64,000 nt of DNA from Notospermus geniculatus. Its lineage: Eukaryota > Nemertea > Pilidiophora > Heteronemertea > Lineidae. The stretch covers positions 159,752-223,751 of the forward strand of contig NMRB01000042.1 of assembly GCA_002633025.1 (NCBI GenBank). The letters run 5' to 3'. The notes beneath the pieces are model-generated. The model saw only the letters and a program-made list of their open reading frames with translations, was not told the DNA's origin and ran no database searches. Positions 50,101 through 64,000 of this stretch are shown here, in pieces. The first letter of the stretch is position 1, and each line of letters begins with the position of its first letter. The position numbers and the translations under genes are program-made.

Positions 50101-50140
50101 CAGTTTGGTTGACCGTGATGGTCAAGTGGCACCAAGTGGA
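44103..50140 (-). other. Probable long 3' UTR of calcineurin A
   Basis: About 6 kb of AT-rich DNA downstream of the calcineurin stop. It has no recognisable exon and, unusually for this window, no clear inverted-repeat element, which suggests it is transcribed and constrained. A minus-strand AATAAA at 44108-44103 is a candidate end; others (for example near 45808) would give a shorter form. This is inference from composition. Confidence 0.35.

Positions 50141-64000
<13,860 letters not shown>

Overview
This is animal (metazoan) genomic DNA. Seven protein-coding genes are broken into short exons with GT..AG introns. Their products match bilaterian families, and the spaces between them are full of inverted-repeat elements and satellites. 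The frequent palindromes TAGGCCTA and TACCGGTA, a UGA-encoded selenocysteine and the mobile-element load suggest a marine invertebrate, perhaps an echinoderm or a related deuterostome. The species cannot be fixed from sequence alone.

Layout: (1) 591-6708 (+), the 3' two-thirds of a FAM13-family gene whose RhoGAP end lies off the left edge. (2) 13762-15438 (-), a secreted selenocysteine glutathione peroxidase with a UGA codon split from its Gly by an intron, plus a good SECIS hairpin in the 3' UTR. (3) 15.5-19.5 kb, mobile-element-rich DNA including a ~1.06 kb palindrome built from CATGGTTTGCAAACCATG-like units. (4) 19619-24631 (-), a 12-exon LRRC74-like leucine-rich-repeat protein with two C-terminal EF-hands, one completed by a 12-nt microexon. 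(5) 24.7-30.4 kb, repeats: a three-copy inverted-repeat array, a ~64-bp hairpin satellite interrupted by a 334-base assembly gap, a 147-bp tandem array, and a 620-bp element with two divergent tRNA-like promoters. (6) 30451-32400 (+), IQCK. (7) 36004-39451 (-), ZDHHC4, a palmitoyltransferase. (8) 41074-41801, a large fold-back element. (9) 42279-43170 (+), TMEM11, a two-exon mitochondrial inner-membrane protein. (10) 50141-62584 (-), the 3' half of the calcineurin A catalytic subunit, whose 5' exons lie beyond the right edge.

The genes are not an operon and show no shared pathway; they are independent housekeeping or signalling genes in alternating orientation. The most notable observation is in calcineurin A. 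Two 98-nt exons encode near-identical versions of the autoinhibitory segment and are separated by only 34 nt. Both have the same phase, and a length not divisible by three, so they should be mutually exclusive alternative exons.

Exon boundaries were set by hand from splice consensus, reading-frame phase and remembered family sequences; no alignment or RNA data were available.
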